NCBI GenBank assembly: GCA_000402775.1
Contig: AQSC01000028.1
Location: 1-16,302 of the forward strand
DNA length: 16,302 nucleotides
Direction: 5' to 3'
DNA from: Euryarchaeota archaeon SCGC AAA252-I15
Lineage (GTDB): Archaea > Altiarchaeota > Altiarchaeia > IMC4 > SCGC-AAA252-I15
Both the position numbers and the translations under genes were made by a program. Below are positions 7,454 to 14,684 of the stretch, one piece after another. Every line of letters begins with the position of its first letter. Position 1 is the first letter of the stretch. Under the pieces are notes generated by a model. It had not been told where the DNA came from. It did no database searches and was given only the letters and a program-made list of their open reading frames with translations.

Positions 7454-7804
7454 TCAACTAAATTCTCCAGATATACTACCTTCCTGACATAATACAACAA
7501 CTTCTTGTATTACGGCATCTGATGAAAGCATTTTTCCCACATTTGACTTAAATTGTGATGGGCTGATGTCCACTCTTGTACCCGAATAAAAATTTTGATC
7601 TGGTAGTATCCAGTTCTTGTTAATAGTGATATTGCAATTGTGGTAATCTTGCACGTCATTATTTTGAAAAGCAAGATCACCGCCGAATGTAGTGGCAACA
7701 ACTAACTGAAGCTTTGGTGTGCTTGAATATTCTTCATTAACACAACCCGAAATAAACAAGGTAAAACAAAATACAACTATTACAGTTAATGTCTTCATCC
7801 CCAA
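7454..7804 (-). CDS. predicted secreted lipoprotein, function unknown
   Basis: The 116-residue product begins with a short signal peptide (basic MGMK, a hydrophobic run, then LFISGC). ISGC fits a lipobox, with Cys21 the likely lipidated residue, so the mature ~95-residue domain would sit outside the cytoplasmic membrane. The mature part has two further cysteines (HNC and VLC), which could form a disulfide. An alternative ATG two codons in (7798) gives a more typical signal. Upstream on the minus strand lies an A/T-rich stretch with a TATA-like AATTAAATATTTG near 7840. It is the first gene of a two-gene unit with the small membrane protein. No family recognised. Confidence 0.65.
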   Translation of the reverse strand: MGMKTLTVIVVFCFTLFISGCVNEEYSSTPKLQLVVATTFGGDLAFQNNDVQDYHNCNITINKNWILPDQNFYSGTRVDISPSQFKSNVGKMLSSDAVIQEVVVLCQEGSISGEFS

Positions 7805-7884
7805 TAACTACTATGTAATCTCCATTAATAACATTCAAATATTTAATTTTATTTTACAGTAGAAAAAAAGTGTCTTCTAACTTA

Positions 7885-8027
7885 GTTTCTTTTTGGGGGT
7901 GAAGCACCTTCTTCTTTTCTAAAGAAAAAGGGGCTCTTCGATTCCCGGCGGGAGCAAACCCTTTTCTTTCTTTTATTTTGGGGTGAAGCCTTTTTTTAAA
8001 GGGCTTGAAGAAAGAAAAAGTGTTGAC
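7885..8027. repeat. cluster of Y/R inverted repeats related to the tRNA intron
   Basis: The 7805-8050 intergenic stretch holds no gene. TTTCTTTTTGGGGGTGAAGC (7887-7906) recurs as TTTCTTTTATTTTGGGGTGAAGC, written with its 3-base gap, at 7967-7989. CTTTTCT at 7914-7920 faces AGAAAAAG at 7923-7930. The block from 7957 opens with 19 bases identical to the intron start and folds back on GAAGAAAGAAAAAG (8007-8020), with an inner stem AAGCC-TTT against AAAGGGCTT. At least two relatives of the intron repeat therefore flank the partial tRNA copy. Confidence 0.6.
7937..7956 (+). repeat. att-like direct repeat, right copy (partial tRNA-Glu)
   Basis: TTCGATTCCCGGCGGGAGCA differs from the tRNA copy at one base. 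The sequence before it (AGAAAAAGGGGCTC) does not rebuild the T stem or anticodon arm, so this is only a 3' fragment and not a second tRNA gene. Immediately after it comes the repeat that also begins the tRNA intron. Confidence 0.6.
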
Positions 8028-8050
8028 GAAAAATGAAAGTAATATTTTGT

Positions 8051-9593
8051 TTAATTAATCTGGCTTTTCCTTCTTGTGTGTACTGATGGCGCCGGGAACC
8101 TAAAGTTTTTTAATAGGGGTAGCATCTGGCGTTTCAGCCTGTTGAATGAGAAATGCTCTAATCCAATATCATAGTTGTGTTGGCTGTTTATCGCCTGCTG
8201 TTGCGGGTCTTGCATAAGTGCTATCATCTGTTTTGCAGCGTACTCGTCTGCGTGTACATCTTGGCCAAGTTCGATGAAGCGGAATCCTCTAGGTTGGATC
8301 TCGCTTATGTAGGCTCCAAACTTTGCCACTGCGACAATTGGGATGCCGTTATGGACTGCTTCAATTACCGCATTACAGAATCCTTCATTTTTCGATGGAA
8401 TTACGACTGCATCAGCCCGTTTATAAGCTGTTCCAAGGGAGAATAAATGCCCTCCAGGATAAGTTTTCCTACCCAATTGATCTCTCTGGGTATATACAGG
8501 TCCAAGTCCAAAGTTGTCACCGAGCGCGAATAACCCTCCCCCCCTCAAGAAGTTCAACACCCGGAGTTTTCTTGGCGAGAGCCCTAATCTTCCTGATTTC
8601 CTGTTTACCCTCATCTCCTACTTCATGAGTCAACAATACCTTAACAGTCCTATCCCCATACCCCTCACTCTTAATCTCTTCGTGCAATAATCCTGCAAGT
8701 GCGATCCCGCGAGGAATATCCTTTCTAGGCACAACTCGCAGGGGTATGACAACAAGGACATCCTCTTCCGTTAGTCCAAAATGCTTATAGAATTCATCAA
8801 CCTCATCATCCCTTGGTAGGGCGGGAGGCTCTCTAAAGTTCATAACATTCGGCCACAATCCAACAGCAACATTATCCCTGCCCATAAGCTCAAGCTGTTT
8901 CTTCACCCACCGCCCCTGGGATTGATTAATAACACCTATTGAAAGCCTATCAGCCCCAAAACTTATTTCTCGAAGAAGGGCTGGAAGCCTTACAGCCCCA
9001 GCTTGAGGAGTGTATTTATCTGGACGCTCCCACGCAAAATCGTGGTAGTGGCCGAGGAAGGGCAAGCCACACTCATTGGCTGCTTGAATTAATGCGAGTG
9101 AGAACGCCATGTTGACTGGAAAACACGTGTTCTCCCCAATGACGTAGTCAATACTGTTTTCACGAATCTTTGCCACGATGTCTGGTTGTATTTTCGCGGC
9201 AAAACGTCTTATCCTCATCTCATCCTTCTCGCTTATCTCACCTTCCCTAAAAGCTTTCTGAGTAATCCTTCGAATAGTAGACCCTCCCCCTTCAACCAAC
9301 TGAAAATGTGCAGCGGGATTAGTGAACTGGCGATTGGGAGGTATGAAGTTGGGGGCGAAAGTCTGCCCACTATAATAGAATGGAATGCCTCCAAGGGAAC
9401 CGAGTATGAAAGCTACTTTATCTGACTCATTTGACACTCCGTCGAGTGTAGTCTTCTCGGATCTCGCATCGAGACGAAATGAGCTTATGAGGAATTTTCT
9501 GTCGCGAATCCATGGGGCGAGTTGTTCATTGATGTCATTGTTGACTGCATTGTTCGGTGGCATATAGCGTGTACGAAGTTTTCCCTTCTCCAT
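8051..9593 (-). CDS. GT-B glycosyltransferase (family 4 like), frameshifted at a 7-G run
   Basis: Two overlapping frames (9593-8517 and 8614-8051) make one protein of about 513 residues. The first ends GVELLEGGR and then unrelated residues; the second resumes with GGGLFALGDNFGLGPVY. The break is a run of seven Cs on the plus strand (8538-8544); six would restore one frame. GT-B signs are an N-terminal domain with GSLGGIPFYYSGQ, the donor-side VVIPLRVVPRKDIPRGI, and the EX7E motif in EGFCNAVIE. It would transfer a sugar from an activated nucleotide donor; the acceptor is unknown. It lies 35 bases after the DUF457 gene, so an envelope or glycolipid role is inferred. It may be broken, phase-variable or a sequencing error. 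Confidence 0.82.
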
Positions 9594-9628
9594 TATATTA
9601 TCTTACGCAACAGTACAATAAATAGGGA

Positions 9629-10084
9629 TTAGCGGCTCATTTTCTTCCGTAAGTACGAGGTTACGGTTTCATGGTAGCGTACTATTAATCCGATTACTAT
9701 TATGCCTTCTATGAAAAGTGGTGCTGGCTGGCTGTAGTAACCCCAGACTCCGAGCGCGCCGGTGTTGGTCCACAGGTTGAGTGTGAATCTTTGTGTTGAG
9801 AGTGGATACAGCCACATAACTCCCGTGTCTGTGGGAGTGTCCACGAGCATGTGTATTAATTGTCCTATGAATGCGTATACGGCGCCGTCAGTGCGGAAAA
9901 GAGCGTACCCGATTATGACTAAAGGAATCGCCCACACGAACGTGTGGGTTATTCCCATGTGGGGTACTCCGGGTATTATGTGGTCTAGGTTCGCGCACCA
10001 TCCTGCGAACAGAAACCAGAGCAAGAGTTTCTTATCCTTGATGTTTTGGATGAGTAGTGGAAATGTTATGTGTCCGTACATCAT
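9629..10084 (-). CDS. YdjM/DUF457-like membrane-bound metal-dependent hydrolase
   Basis: The 151-residue integral membrane protein has about four hydrophobic segments. Conserved polar residues characteristic of DUF457/YdjM are present: NLDHIIPGVPHMGITHTF (about 33-49), then GQLIHMLVDTPTDTGVMWLY (about 74-93) and PLSTQRF. The His/Asp positions suggest a metal site near the membrane, but no substrate is established for the family. Start is ATG 10084; a second ATG follows directly. The gene starts 4 bases after the TVP38-like stop, indicating one operon. Confidence 0.8.
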   Translation of the reverse strand: MMYGHITFPLLIQNIKDKKLLLWFLFAGWCANLDHIIPGVPHMGITHTFVWAIPLVIIGYALFRTDGAVYAFIGQLIHMLVDTPTDTGVMWLYPLSTQRFTLNLWTNTGALGVWGYYSQPAPLFIEGIIVIGLIVRYHETVTSYLRKKMSR

Positions 10085-10088
10085 TTTT

Positions 10089-10856
10089 TTATTTAGCCTC
10101 CTTATTGTGTTTAATGTGTAGTATATCCTCTATTTCGCATTCAAGAGTATTAAATTCCTTCTCAAGCAACTCAACTTCCTTTAGAAATAAAATCTTTATC
10201 TTGTTCCTAAAGAGGTAGATTAATCCTAAAAACATTAGTGCGCCTGAAAGAATCATAGTCTCAACGGTTAGTCCTTGAGATAATTGGTCTCCAAACCTGT
10301 TTTCAATGTAAAGGGTTGGAATGTATCCGATAAATGAGACGATGAAAAAGTCCCTAGTCTTAATTGGAGACACTCCCGCAGCGATTGTCGCCACATCGTT
10401 TGGAAAAATAGGCACGAGACGTCCGAAGAAGATAGCCCAAAGACCCCGTTTTTTAATCGCCGCTTCAATGTGCTTGTATTCCCTGCAATCCATCCACTTC
10501 ATAAACGCGTTGTGTCCTATCCTCCTTGCTATGAAAAACAAGGCCATACTCCCAATGGTCGAGCCGATTATATTGTATACCAACCCCCAAAACCATCCGA
10601 AAAGGTATCCGCCAGCAATTGAGATGAATGGTCCTGGCAGGAAAAAAATAATTGTCTGGGTTATGTGAATCAAAATCAAGACGATGGGCCCCAGGCTTCC
10701 GTAACCCGCAACGTAATCTTTAATCTGACTGGTATCAGTGAAAAAAGCCCTCAGGTGCGCGGAAAGAAGTAGTGTGACAAGAAGGATTGAACAAATTACC
10801 ATTAAATTGGCATGCTCTATCCTATGCTTCTTAGAAATCACACCTCCTAACTGCAT
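10089..10856 (-). CDS. TVP38/TMEM64 (VTT domain, DedA-superfamily) membrane protein
   Basis: The 255-residue integral membrane protein starts with a cytoplasmic basic stretch and a first helix at about 18-38. The VTT core follows, with PGPFISIAGGYLFGWFWGLV, IGSTIGSMALFFIARRIG and FFGRLVPIFPNDVATIAAGV; the last is the signature RxxP...P...AaG region. It ends in a charged, probably coiled tail (KEVELLEKEFNTLECEIEDI). Relatives are linked to lipid scrambling or membrane homeostasis, but the substrate here is not determined. It is divergent from aPelota, separated by about 50 bases, and is the first gene of the operon with DUF457 and the glycosyltransferase. Confidence 0.88.
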   Translation of the reverse strand: MQLGGVISKKHRIEHANLMVICSILLVTLLLSAHLRAFFTDTSQIKDYVAGYGSLGPIVLILIHITQTIIFFLPGPFISIAGGYLFGWFWGLVYNIIGSTIGSMALFFIARRIGHNAFMKWMDCREYKHIEAAIKKRGLWAIFFGRLVPIFPNDVATIAAGVSPIKTRDFFIVSFIGYIPTLYIENRFGDQLSQGLTVETMILSGALMFLGLIYLFRNKIKILFLKEVELLEKEFNTLECEIEDILHIKHNKEAK

Positions 10857-10876
10857 AAAATAAATTAGTGGGCGAT

Positions 10877-10886
10877 GTTAATATAC
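10877..10886 (+). promoter_or_regulatory. TATA box of the aPelota gene
   Basis: GTTAATATAC is centred about 27 bases upstream of ATG 10908 with no Shine-Dalgarno between. This is the arrangement expected for a leaderless archaeal mRNA. Confidence 0.5.
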
Positions 10887-10907
10887 GTTACTCAAATAAT
10901 TTAATCC

Positions 10908-11990
10908 ATGAAAATAATCTCAATGAACCCGCGCCACGGGAAAGTCTCAATACGCGTGGACTCGCTAGACGACCTGTGGTATCTAAGCCAAGTAGTAATT
11001 GTCGGGGATTTGGTCAAATCAAAGTCTGTGCGAAGAATAAAAGACAAGGAAGACAAGCTTAGAAGCGGAGGCGGAGAACGGAAGACTATAACCATTACCG
11101 TTAAGGTTGAGAGGAAGGAGTTCAAATCCGATGATGACTCACTGCGTTTTTCAGGTGTTATTGAAAGCGGACCAGAAGATCTCGTATCCCTTGGCTCCCA
11201 CCACACCGTAAATGTTGAGAAAGAATCGGTTTTAACCGTTATCAAGGACAAGTGGTCTAAAATCGATTTAGACCGTATTAAGGACGCTGAAAAATCAACT
11301 CTTAAACCGAAATTCCTCGTGGTTATCGTGGATGAGGGTGAGGCTACTTTCGGACTTGTTAGAGAGTCGAAGATAGAGTACAGTGATCTTAGGCGGAATG
11401 TGGGCGGTAAATACGACATTAAAGACAGGGAGTCCAGGAAGATGGAATTTTATTCCGAAGTTTCCGACATAATCCAGAATACTTCCGGTAAAGACGGGGT
11501 TTCAAACGTTATTTTAGCTGGGCCCGGTTTTGAGAAAGAGAATTTCTTCAACTTTATTTCCGAAAAAAATATTTCGAGGATTAATTTTCTGGTTGAAAAC
11601 ACAGGTTCCTCTGGACGAAGGGCGGTTTCCGAAGTATTGAAGCGGTCTACAGTCCACAAGCTTTTAGCCCAACTAAACTCTTCTCAAGACATCCAGTTGG
11701 TTGAGCGAGTACTTGAGAGAATCGGCAAGGATGACGGGCTTGCCGCATACGGTCTCCCCGAAGTGTTTAAGGCCACTTCGATGGGAGCGGTTGAAAAACT
11801 TTTGGTCTCGGACACCGTCTTCATGGACCAGCGGAAGGTGATAGAACCCATAATGCTCGACGTTAAAGCTAGGCGGGGGCTGGTTCACATCCTAAACCAC
11901 GACTCTGAGGCGGGCCAGCAACTGGACTCGTTGGGGGGGGATTGCCGCACTCTTAAGATTCAGAATCCAATAATAAAATATGCCAGCTGA
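10908..11990 (+). CDS. pelA: mRNA surveillance protein aPelota, C-terminus frameshifted at an 8-G run
   Basis: aPelota recognises stalled archaeal ribosomes with an empty or obstructed A site and, with aEF-1A and ABCE1, splits them. The N-terminal domain begins MKIISMNPRHGKVSIRVDS then LDDLWYLSQVVIVGD. The central region has ILAGPGFEKENFFNFI and TGSSGRRAVSEVLKRS. The C-terminal domain has AAYGLPEVFKATSMGAVEKL and LVSD. The final family motif is altered: with eight Gs (11933-11940) the frame reads LGGDCRTLKIQNPIIKYAS, but with seven it reads LGGIAALLRFRIQ and stops at 11971-11973, clear of the next gene. That shorter end is the expected one, so an extra base is likely. Confidence 0.93.
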   Translation: MKIISMNPRHGKVSIRVDSLDDLWYLSQVVIVGDLVKSKSVRRIKDKEDKLRSGGGERKTITITVKVERKEFKSDDDSLRFSGVIESGPEDLVSLGSHHTVNVEKESVLTVIKDKWSKIDLDRIKDAEKSTLKPKFLVVIVDEGEATFGLVRESKIEYSDLRRNVGGKYDIKDRESRKMEFYSEVSDIIQNTSGKDGVSNVILAGPGFEKENFFNFISEKNISRINFLVENTGSSGRRAVSEVLKRSTVHKLLAQLNSSQDIQLVERVLERIGKDDGLAAYGLPEVFKATSMGAVEKLLVSDTVFMDQRKVIEPIMLDVKARRGLVHILNHDSEAGQQLDSLGGDCRTLKIQNPIIKYAS

Positions 11991-12627
11991 AAAAATACTT
12001 CAAGAAAACCCGAAGTCGTGGGATAAGGCCACGGCTTTGGAAAAAATTGGGGCTGCTCACGAACTGGGGGTGAAATTAATTCGAGATATCAAAGACCCTG
12101 ATGGCGGGCATGGTGTCAAAGGAATCACAGGAGGAAGTGCAGTTTTTATGATATCACAAGATCCGAACGATGCTAACGCACATGAATCCATAACAGTCGT
12201 AAACGACCGGACTCAGGGCCCCAACGCCTACAAGTTCACTCAAACAATCCAAAATGTAGGGGTGGCGGAAGACGGCCATAGAATTATCACTCCCAATAGC
12301 GTGGAGTATGTGCCCGAGCTCCCCCCGATTGCGGGGGAAGACGGATTAGGTTCGTATGACTTCAGGCTCCCGCATCTAGTCGACAGAATAAATCTCAATA
12401 CAACCGAGCTTTCTGAATTCGAGGTCACTGTTCCAGATGTGGGGAGATACCATTGGATGAGAAGCGACGGCAGCTTCGAAGGTGAATCTGTTGGTAGACT
12501 ACACCTTCCCGGTGAAAAAACAACTTTCCTCTCAGTGGGGGGCAAAGTCAAGCGATACGACACGAAAACCGTCCAAGACGAGGAGCTTGGACCCATTGAA
12601 TCTGCCGACGTGACCGAACTATCCTAG
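11980..12627 (+). CDS. hypothetical soluble protein downstream of aPelota
   Basis: The 215-residue acidic, mostly polar protein lacks a signal peptide or membrane segment. I recognise no family. The N-terminal 60 residues look helical (ATALEKIGAAHELGVKLIRD), followed by a Gly-rich turn and a beta-rich remainder with FMISQDPND, a proline-rich VPELPPIAGEDGLGSYDF and GRYHWMRSDGSFEGES. It starts 6 bases after the corrected aPelota stop (or overlaps the uncorrected one), so it is probably co-transcribed. Its TAG at 12625-12627 shares the palindrome CTAG with the stop of the convergent hxlB. Codon use resembles that of its neighbours. Confidence 0.7.
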   Translation: MPAEKILQENPKSWDKATALEKIGAAHELGVKLIRDIKDPDGGHGVKGITGGSAVFMISQDPNDANAHESITVVNDRTQGPNAYKFTQTIQNVGVAEDGHRIITPNSVEYVPELPPIAGEDGLGSYDFRLPHLVDRINLNTTELSEFEVTVPDVGRYHWMRSDGSFEGESVGRLHLPGEKTTFLSVGGKVKRYDTKTVQDEELGPIESADVTELS

Positions 12628-13232
12628 TAAAACCATTCGAGGCTTGCGTGGCGTTTTTTCATGTATTTTTCACCTTTACCTAACTCTACCATAAGGCGCG
12701 CTATGACGCCGTCAAAGAAGACCATGACCGTGTCTTCGAATAGTGTTCCAAGTGGGGTGAGTGATGCGAACTCTCCTTTAAGGGTGCTTTCAGTGTAGCT
12801 TTCCTCAATGTCTACTTTCGTCCTCCCCTTAATCTTTACGATGTGGTCTGAGAGTCTCCCAACCTTTTCTTTGGGATACGAGGTAATTGTGAGAACCCTG
12901 ACGCCAATCTCTTTCGCAATCTTTACAACATGGTAAACCTGACTAGTCCTGCCTGAACCAGATACTGCCAATAGAAGATCCCCCTTGTTTATTGCGGGAG
13001 TCGTAGTCTCGCCGACAACATGGGCTTCAAGGCCGAGTTGTACAAGCCTCATCGCGAAAGACCTTCCAACAAGGCCGGAGCGGCCTGCTCCGACGACGAA
13101 GACTGAATCAGCTTTAAGGATTTCATCCACCATGCGGTCTACTTCATTGTCGTCTAACTCGTTCACTGTCTTTTGAATGTGGTCTGCGATCTCCTTCATG
13201 GCTGGTTTGACTGGCATGGTATATATATTCAC
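12624..13232 (-). CDS. hxlB: 6-phospho-3-hexuloisomerase (SIS domain)
   Basis: This cytoplasmic isomerase interconverts D-arabino-3-hexulose 6-phosphate and fructose 6-phosphate in the ribulose monophosphate pathway, which in many archaea supplies ribulose 5-phosphate. It has 202 residues with one SIS domain: FVVGAGRSGLVGRSFAMRLV (about 44-63), VVGETTTPAINKGDLLLAVS with SGSGRTSQV, and VLTITSYPKEKVGRLSD. The family C-terminus PLGTLFEDTVMVFFDGVIAR and KKRHASLEW is intact. Start is GTG 13232, overlapping the GNAT stop as GTGA; ATG 13217 is an alternative. No partner hexulose-phosphate synthase gene lies nearby. Confidence 0.88.
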   Translation of the reverse strand: MNIYTMPVKPAMKEIADHIQKTVNELDDNEVDRMVDEILKADSVFVVGAGRSGLVGRSFAMRLVQLGLEAHVVGETTTPAINKGDLLLAVSGSGRTSQVYHVVKIAKEIGVRVLTITSYPKEKVGRLSDHIVKIKGRTKVDIEESYTESTLKGEFASLTPLGTLFEDTVMVFFDGVIARLMVELGKGEKYMKKRHASLEWFY

Positions 13233-13426
13233 TCCAAGTCATTTAAATCCAATTGGAAAACAAAGCCGGTTTTACTAAAACCTAGTTTTTCATAGAATTC
13301 GTGGGCACCAGTCCGTACAATTCTCGAAGGCAGAAAAAGCTTGTATGACTTTGCATTCTTCGCGATTTTCACGCACTCCTCCATGAGACTTCGCCCTATC
13401 CCAGATTTCCAGTATTTTTCGTCCAC
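13229..13426 (-). CDS. GNAT acetyltransferase, N-terminally truncated (probable remnant)
   Basis: The 65-residue product from GTG 13426 keeps the acetyl-CoA-binding motif A (WKSGIGRSLMEECVKIAK; Q/R-x-x-G-x-G type) and the family C-terminus GAHEFYEKLGFSKTG. GNAT proteins usually have about 140 residues. The same frame is open to 13498 and still reads like GNAT sequence (FTRPIAYAEHVVVDEKYW), but it lacks any ATG, GTG or TTG before 13426 and stops at 13499-13501. The first half of the fold is therefore missing, with the divergent Tat/JAMM gene starting a few bases beyond. Its stop overlaps the hxlB start. It may be a pseudogene. Confidence 0.5.
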   Translation of the reverse strand: MDEKYWKSGIGRSLMEECVKIAKNAKSYKLFLPSRIVRTGAHEFYEKLGFSKTGFVFQLDLNDLE

Positions 13427-13505
13427 GACAACGTGTTCGGCGTAGGCGATAGGCCTAGTAAATAGTACAAATACTTGCTTTACCCATAAATTACTGACTC
13501 AGGAA

Positions 13506-14660
13506 ATGGCCCAAAAAATATCCCGTAGGGACTTAATGAAAGCTGGTGTTGCCGCGGCGATTCCACCAGCCTTGATTAGCTTGGCTTCCGGCGGCGAGAA
13601 TCAACCCCTAAAGTATTCGACCTGGGATTCAATAATCGATGAGTCGGACTACTCCATTAGAGTCTCACGACAAGTCCTTGACATCTTCGAGCGGGAGTAC
13701 GACCAACACGAGGAAGACATGTATGTGTTGCTTGCGAACGCCCAAACCGGCGTTATTGAGAAGGCGACGAGCATGTTCTGCTACAAGTATGGCGCTGAAA
13801 ACTGCGGGGCAGAGCGGGGGCTATTCCGGTGGCTTGACGAAGTCTCCCGCCAACACGGCTACTTCGTCGTCGGCTACTACCACTCTCACCCTGGACCTAA
13901 GACTGCTTCAAGGGCCGGGGACGTACTCTCAGGCGACGACATCCCCCGCCACGACGACGTCGAAAACGACGTATTCCGCCTTCTCGGAAACGGTTTCGCT
14001 GGACAAGGCATCCCCTTCGAAACCCGCGCCTTCGTACCCCTCCACCCTAGAGTCATCGGCAAAGACCATCCTTACCGCGAAAGAATGGAAGAGTTTTCTC
14101 AAAGAAAACTTACCGCCAGATCCCGCTACGACGATTTCGAGGATAAGCACACCCTCCAACCCCGGATTAAGACAGTCGAATCCGAAGTAAATCCTGGTGT
14201 TGAAAACATCATAATGGGTCATCCGCCTTTCATGCGAGTCTTTGAGAGGCCTATAAGCTACAGAGATTTCATAGAATTCCGAAAATCTGCATTATTAGTG
14301 CAAGAAGCCGACGACTTCCCCTACAAAGACAAGTCAATTAAATGCAAACTTCAGGCCAAGCTCCGCCACGACGGCGCCATGACAATTGAGGTAAAGGCCG
14401 AAGCGCCAGGTTGGAAGCCTCATTCATGGCACAACTACCGGGGATTCACCCTAGACTTCGACAAAGAAGGCGAGCAAGACGCCATAAACTACAGCCCAGT
14501 CAACATGCTGCACGTGCGCGGACACCTGGGCGTACTGCTTGAGACTGCTCCTAAAACCATACAAGAAAGATTCAAACAGATTACAAGCTACTCGGATGAA
14601 GCCGACTACAGACTCAAGATAAACGTACCCTCCATGATATTCCCGAGGAAAAGAAGGTAA
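13506..14660 (+). CDS. Tat-exported JAMM/MPN-type metalloprotease-like protein
   Basis: The 384-residue protein has an N-terminal twin-arginine signal: SRRDLMK at residues 6-12 followed by an Ala-rich hydrophobic stretch to about 28. An MPN-like domain follows at about 50-160: EEDMYVLLANAQTGVIE, then VVGYYHSHPG with His126 and His128, and LSGDD with Ser142 and Asp145. This gives the JAMM zinc motif HxH...SxxD, with an insertion of about six residues between the second His and the LSGxD block; Glu69 or Glu70 is a candidate general base. JAMM proteases remove ubiquitin-like proteins or cleave peptides. The C-terminal ~200 residues are unrecognised and have few hydrophobic runs. Convergent with the next gene; its promoter must overlap the GNAT remnant. 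Confidence 0.72.
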   Translation: MAQKISRRDLMKAGVAAAIPPALISLASGGENQPLKYSTWDSIIDESDYSIRVSRQVLDIFEREYDQHEEDMYVLLANAQTGVIEKATSMFCYKYGAENCGAERGLFRWLDEVSRQHGYFVVGYYHSHPGPKTASRAGDVLSGDDIPRHDDVENDVFRLLGNGFAGQGIPFETRAFVPLHPRVIGKDHPYRERMEEFSQRKLTARSRYDDFEDKHTLQPRIKTVESEVNPGVENIIMGHPPFMRVFERPISYRDFIEFRKSALLVQEADDFPYKDKSIKCKLQAKLRHDGAMTIEVKAEAPGWKPHSWHNYRGFTLDFDKEGEQDAINYSPVNMLHVRGHLGVLLETAPKTIQERFKQITSYSDEADYRLKINVPSMIFPRKRR

Positions 14661-14684
14661 TCTCAAAAATAATTATTTAAATTA

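Larger units (their letters stand above)
7062..7956. mobile_element. candidate tRNA-integrated mini-element without integrase
   Basis: An 895-base, visibly A/T-rich segment is bounded by intact tRNA-Glu on the left and a 20-base copy of its 3' end on the right. Cargo is the lipoprotein/membrane-protein pair on the minus strand. No integrase, relaxase or transposase is present, so this would be a decayed or trans-mobilised element. The alternative is a fossil tRNA duplication created by recombination between the flanking Y/R repeats. Confidence 0.45.

Noticed and set aside
7937..7956. A second, degenerate tRNA-Glu gene
   Set aside because: Only the T loop to discriminator base is present; the sequence before it does not form a T stem or anticodon arm.
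6946..8027. CRISPR array
   Set aside because: Repeats are low-complexity Y/R tracts with irregular spacing and inverted copies; there are no regular spacers or cas genes.
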